The translations under genes and the position numbers were made by a program. Of a stretch of DNA of 64,000 nt, positions 62,401-64,000 are shown in pieces; the stretch's first letter is position 1; every line of letters starts with the position of its first letter. The stretch comes from Bacteroidota bacterium. Lineage in GTDB: Bacteria; Bacteroidota; Ignavibacteria; Kapaibacteriales; UBA2268. The stretch lies in assembly GCA_004322215.1 (NCBI GenBank), contig SCSM01000036.1, forward strand, positions 91,443 through 155,442, read 5' to 3'. Under the pieces are notes generated by a model. That model searched no databases. It was not told the DNA's origin and worked only from the letters and a program-made list of their open reading frames with translations.

Positions 62401-64000
62401 ATCAAATTATGGGACATAAACCTGGGAACTGAAATCAGAACTTATAATGGTCATACAGATGATGTATATTCTGTTGCTTTTAGTCCCGACGGCACAAAGT
62501 TAGCCAGCGGCGGCAAAGATAGAACAATCAAATTATGGAATATAAATTCTGGAGTTGTATTAAAAACTTATCCCGGGCATTTCGGTGATGTTAGTTCTGT
62601 TGCATTTAGTCCCGACGGCACAAAGTTAGCCAGCGGGAGTATGTATAATTTCGTGTTTTTATGGTCTGTCGATGAGCAGTCTTTCAATCCGGTACAGGAA
62701 GACAAATCCGACTCCCTCTGGTCAATTATCGCTCCTCAGACTTCCTCAAATGATATTGACATGAAACAGGCACTGGTAGGTACAGTAAAGGATTCTGTAA
62801 TAACCGGCTTTATTACCAACACCGGCTCATACCCGTGCAGGATTGATTCGATTTATTTTAAAGGTGGAGACAATACTCAATTTGCACAAGTATCGGGCTT
62901 TCCACCTTTTACTGTTGATGTAGGAAAAACAAAGTCTGTAGAGTTCAGGTTCAAGCCGAATTCAGTTGGAAATAAATCCTCAACAATTGTAATTATTACA
63001 CAGGCAGATACTTTAAGACAGGGAATTATTGGTGAAGGTGTACTTCCTCAACTCCAGGTAATGACAAACATACTTGATTTCGGTAAAGTAGAATTAGGGA
63101 ATGAAAAAACATTTCAAGATACTTTGTTACTCAAAAACATCAGCACAAGCCCGATTGACATCACAAATACCGAATTGATGTATCCCGATAAGGAGCAGTT
63201 CTATATAATATCAGGTGGTGGTGGCTTTACACTGAATCCCGGTGAATCAAGACCGCTCACAGTGCAATTCAAACCTAAATACGGAGGAAGAACTTCGGGT
63301 GGAATCGGCTTCGATTATGCAGGTACCGGCTCTCCGGCTATTGTATCATTATACGGTGAAGGAATTGGTGGACTTGTGACAATTCCTGACGATTCAGCCA
63401 ATCCGGGTGAAACACGTGAACTGAAGCTGAATTTCAGTAAAGTGAAAATGGAAGGTATTCAGGCAATTGCATCGAGTTTCAAATCTAAAGTCAGATTCCA
63501 GAGAACTATATTAGCTCCATTAGACAGGAAATCCATATCAACTTTCAGCAAAGATTCTGTTGTTATTGATGTTGAAGGTGACATTGGCAATAACACAGAA
63601 CTCGCATCAATTCCTGTAGTAGCCGCATTAGGCGCTACCACAGAAACAACATTGGATTTGCTTGAGTTCAACTTGTACGATGCAGGAAACAATGTCGTTG
63701 ATTACGATATTGAAACACGGTCAGGTAAATTCAAGATTCTGGGTATATGCGAAGAAGGAGGGAAACGCTTACTGGATTTTTCGGGAAACATAAAATTGTT
63801 TTCAATCAATCCCAATCCTTCCTCCGATGATGCAGAAATAGAATTTGAACTTATCGAGAGCGATAGAACACATTTAATTATTACAAATATTCTCGGTGAA
63901 AAAGTATTGACTCTGCTTGATGGAACACCTGAATTAGGAAGGCAAAAAATTACATTCAATACAAATGAATTAACTCAGGGTAACTATTTTGTAATTCTCA
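59446..64000 (+). CDS. Secreted vWA plus 14 WD40-repeat plus ASH protein with T9SS tail (cut by right edge)
   Basis: The frame is open from an ATG to the window end (at least 1518 codons). After a signal peptide (residues 1-20) comes a von Willebrand A domain: Asp90-x-Ser92-x-Ser94 in TIDVSGSMKG and LSDGQPN at 186-192. A linker follows, then 14 WD40 repeats, then ASH-like domains (FGKVELGNEKTF) and a sorting tail beginning SINPNPSSDDAEIEFE, which runs off the edge. The WD40 count fits two seven-bladed propellers. It is 226 bp downstream of the giant LamG/ASH gene. The ATG is preceded by AAAGGATA. Confidence 0.9.
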   Translation, partial: MKKIIFLCSLFQFITLTLVGQTLSVFDIDTSSFPLMKAKFFAFDKDWKQIRNFNLSDFEITEDSIQRTVTRVSCPAPKPEVPVSSVITIDVSGSMKGEGLKLAQMGARTWVNTLNLGFSECAITSFSDESYFNQDFTTKRQNLLDKIASLNIFKSTNYDIAFLDQNTGAIQAAMKGMKKRVIIFLSDGQPNFEPQTNKIIQECKQNQISVFSIVLKILAPQCLKVISEQTGGMCFENVTTEERITEIYLSILHIVTNSEPCDLEWLSEKSCLDYRICSAVLKPLNVTSDFNYFISDYYSTRIEYYPSSSIRYDTITPPNTQIKNITITARNKDILINKITFTNPDFGIFNWDGTPPPFTLSENESRYLLIKFSPSKKGYAFCKFNIESDACSGNLFFARTNFIYDTSVNKTLKITYPNGGESFLAGTDTIVKWEGVLPCDTVSLEFSNDSGANWKNITKEASNFTYKWNRIPLPTSSKCLMKVKYQNMRGKATNDLIKAMGLFSPQCIVYSPDGSKLAVAHGYFISIIDMNSYNVIYTFTGHTNFVNSVAFSPDGTRLASCSSDKTIKLWDIISGTEIQTFPGQNSVSSIAFSPDGSMLASGHGDSTVKLWDINSGIEIRTFSGHTRSISSVAFCPDGLKLASGSYDKTIKLWDIDSGTEIRTLSGNTNFVTSIEFSPDGTTLASGCYDDTIKLWDINSGTVIKTFSGHFSFITSVTFSPDGTKLASGSSDARIKLWDINSGTEIKTFLGSNRTIRSVAFCPDGTKLASCSDDNTIKIWDINLDIEIKTITGHTYSVCSVAFSPDGSKIASGSDDNTIKLWDLNSGNAIKTLSGHNGGVSTVAYSPDGTKLASGSKDLTIKLWDMNSDTVLKTFYGREGVFYSVAFSPDGTKLASGDGEGEIILWDLNTGTKIYTFSGHNSYVSVVAFSPDGTKIASGSSDKTIKIWDVNSGTEIKTITGHNSYVSSIAYSPDGTMLASGSWDNKIKLWDINLGTEIRTYNGHTDDVYSVAFSPDGTKLASGGKDRTIKLWNINSGVVLKTYPGHFGDVSSVAFSPDGTKLASGSMYNFVFLWSVDEQSFNPVQEDKSDSLWSIIAPQTSSNDIDMKQALVGTVKDSVITGFITNTGSYPCRIDSIYFKGGDNTQFAQVSGFPPFTVDVGKTKSVEFRFKPNSVGNKSSTIVIITQADTLRQGIIGEGVLPQLQVMTNILDFGKVELGNEKTFQDTLLLKNISTSPIDITNTELMYPDKEQFYIISGGGGFTLNPGESRPLTVQFKPKYGGRTSGGIGFDYAGTGSPAIVSLYGEGIGGLVTIPDDSANPGETRELKLNFSKVKMEGIQAIASSFKSKVRFQRTILAPLDRKSISTFSKDSVVIDVEGDIGNNTELASIPVVAALGATTETTLDLLEFNLYDAGNNVVDYDIETRSGKFKILGICEEGGKRLLDFSGNIKLFSINPNPSSDDAEIEFELIESDRTHLIITNILGEKVLTLLDGTPELGRQKITFNTNELTQGNYFVIL
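60964..62671 (+). repeat. Tandem array of 14 WD40 repeats inside the vWA protein gene
   Basis: Units of about 126 bp, each coding FSPDGTKLASGS-type and IKLWDINSG-type strands, run through the array. The first unit is diverged; later units share long identical DNA runs such as TTTAGTCCTGACGGCACAAA. Such similarity suggests recent amplification or gene conversion among units and possible copy-number change. Confidence 0.9.

Noticed and set aside
60964..62671. Regular 126-bp repeats as a possible CRISPR or satellite
   Set aside because: The units are in frame, code WD40 motifs and have no spacers.

Overview
The window looks like part of an AT-rich chromosome from the Bacteroidota/Chlorobiota/Ignavibacteriota group (FCB superphylum). 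Ten genes or remnants end in the PNP-type C-terminal tail of type IX secretion (T9SS) cargo or a related tail. They sit beside flagellar export genes (fliPQR) and a complete dsrMKJOP operon. Few cultured Bacteroidota combine these traits, so an Ignavibacteria/Kapabacteria-like lineage is my best inference; no rRNA is present to test it. Many genes have a recognisable Shine-Dalgarno sequence, and several GTG/TTG starts are likely.

Layout. 1-4 kb: the end of a secreted protein, an orphan OmpR-type response regulator, a lipoprotein with a caspase-like His/Cys pair, and a secreted propeller-type protein. 4-7.2 kb: fliPQR and a transaldolase-like aldolase on the minus strand. 7.5-12.3 kb: three tandem secreted paralogues with near-identical junctions. 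12.3-21 kb: housekeeping genes (NTF2-like, thpR, dapA, a SpoIIE-type phosphatase, a YfhO-type membrane protein, lysC) and a dead Bro-N gene. 21-28.8 kb: hicAB, a tricorn-type protease, a dead GxxExxY gene, a fluoride riboswitch with crcB and a DUF190 gene, an MFS transporter and a lipoate/octanoate transferase. 29-35 kb: two 902-residue secreted paralogues that fuse the modules kept separate at 7.5-12.3 kb. 35-41 kb: a CASTOR/POLLUX-like channel, a decayed cargo gene, a split XRE/S24 repressor facing a small gene and a Mor-like activator, and fructose-1,6-bisphosphatase. 41-48.5 kb: dsrMKJOP, two HEPN/MNT modules, and an RsbRD-N gene. 48.9-64 kb: a run of envelope and secreted proteins (OmpA-like, DUF1800, DUF1501, a 1673-residue LamG/ASH protein, and a vWA-WD40 giant cut by the right edge).

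How the genes work together. The DsrMKJOP complex links the quinone pool to sulfur metabolism through a periplasmic triheme cytochrome, ferredoxin-like and NrfD-like subunits, and a cytoplasmic HdrD-like subunit. The RsbRD-N gene has the same orientation and shares a 45-bp upstream element with dsrM, although two toxin-antitoxin modules lie between them. This suggests one dsr regulon broken up by an insertion. The fluoride riboswitch, crcB and DUF190 gene form a fluoride-resistance unit. The secreted proteins look like surface or exported adhesin-type proteins that are actively duplicating, splitting, fusing and exchanging tails.

Several genes are broken: Bro-N, GxxExxY, one HEPN gene, one cargo gene and a 5' fragment of the lipoate-ligase gene. 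Together with scattered hairpin repeats they show a genome with active decay and rearrangement. No tRNA, rRNA, CRISPR array or intact transposase was seen.
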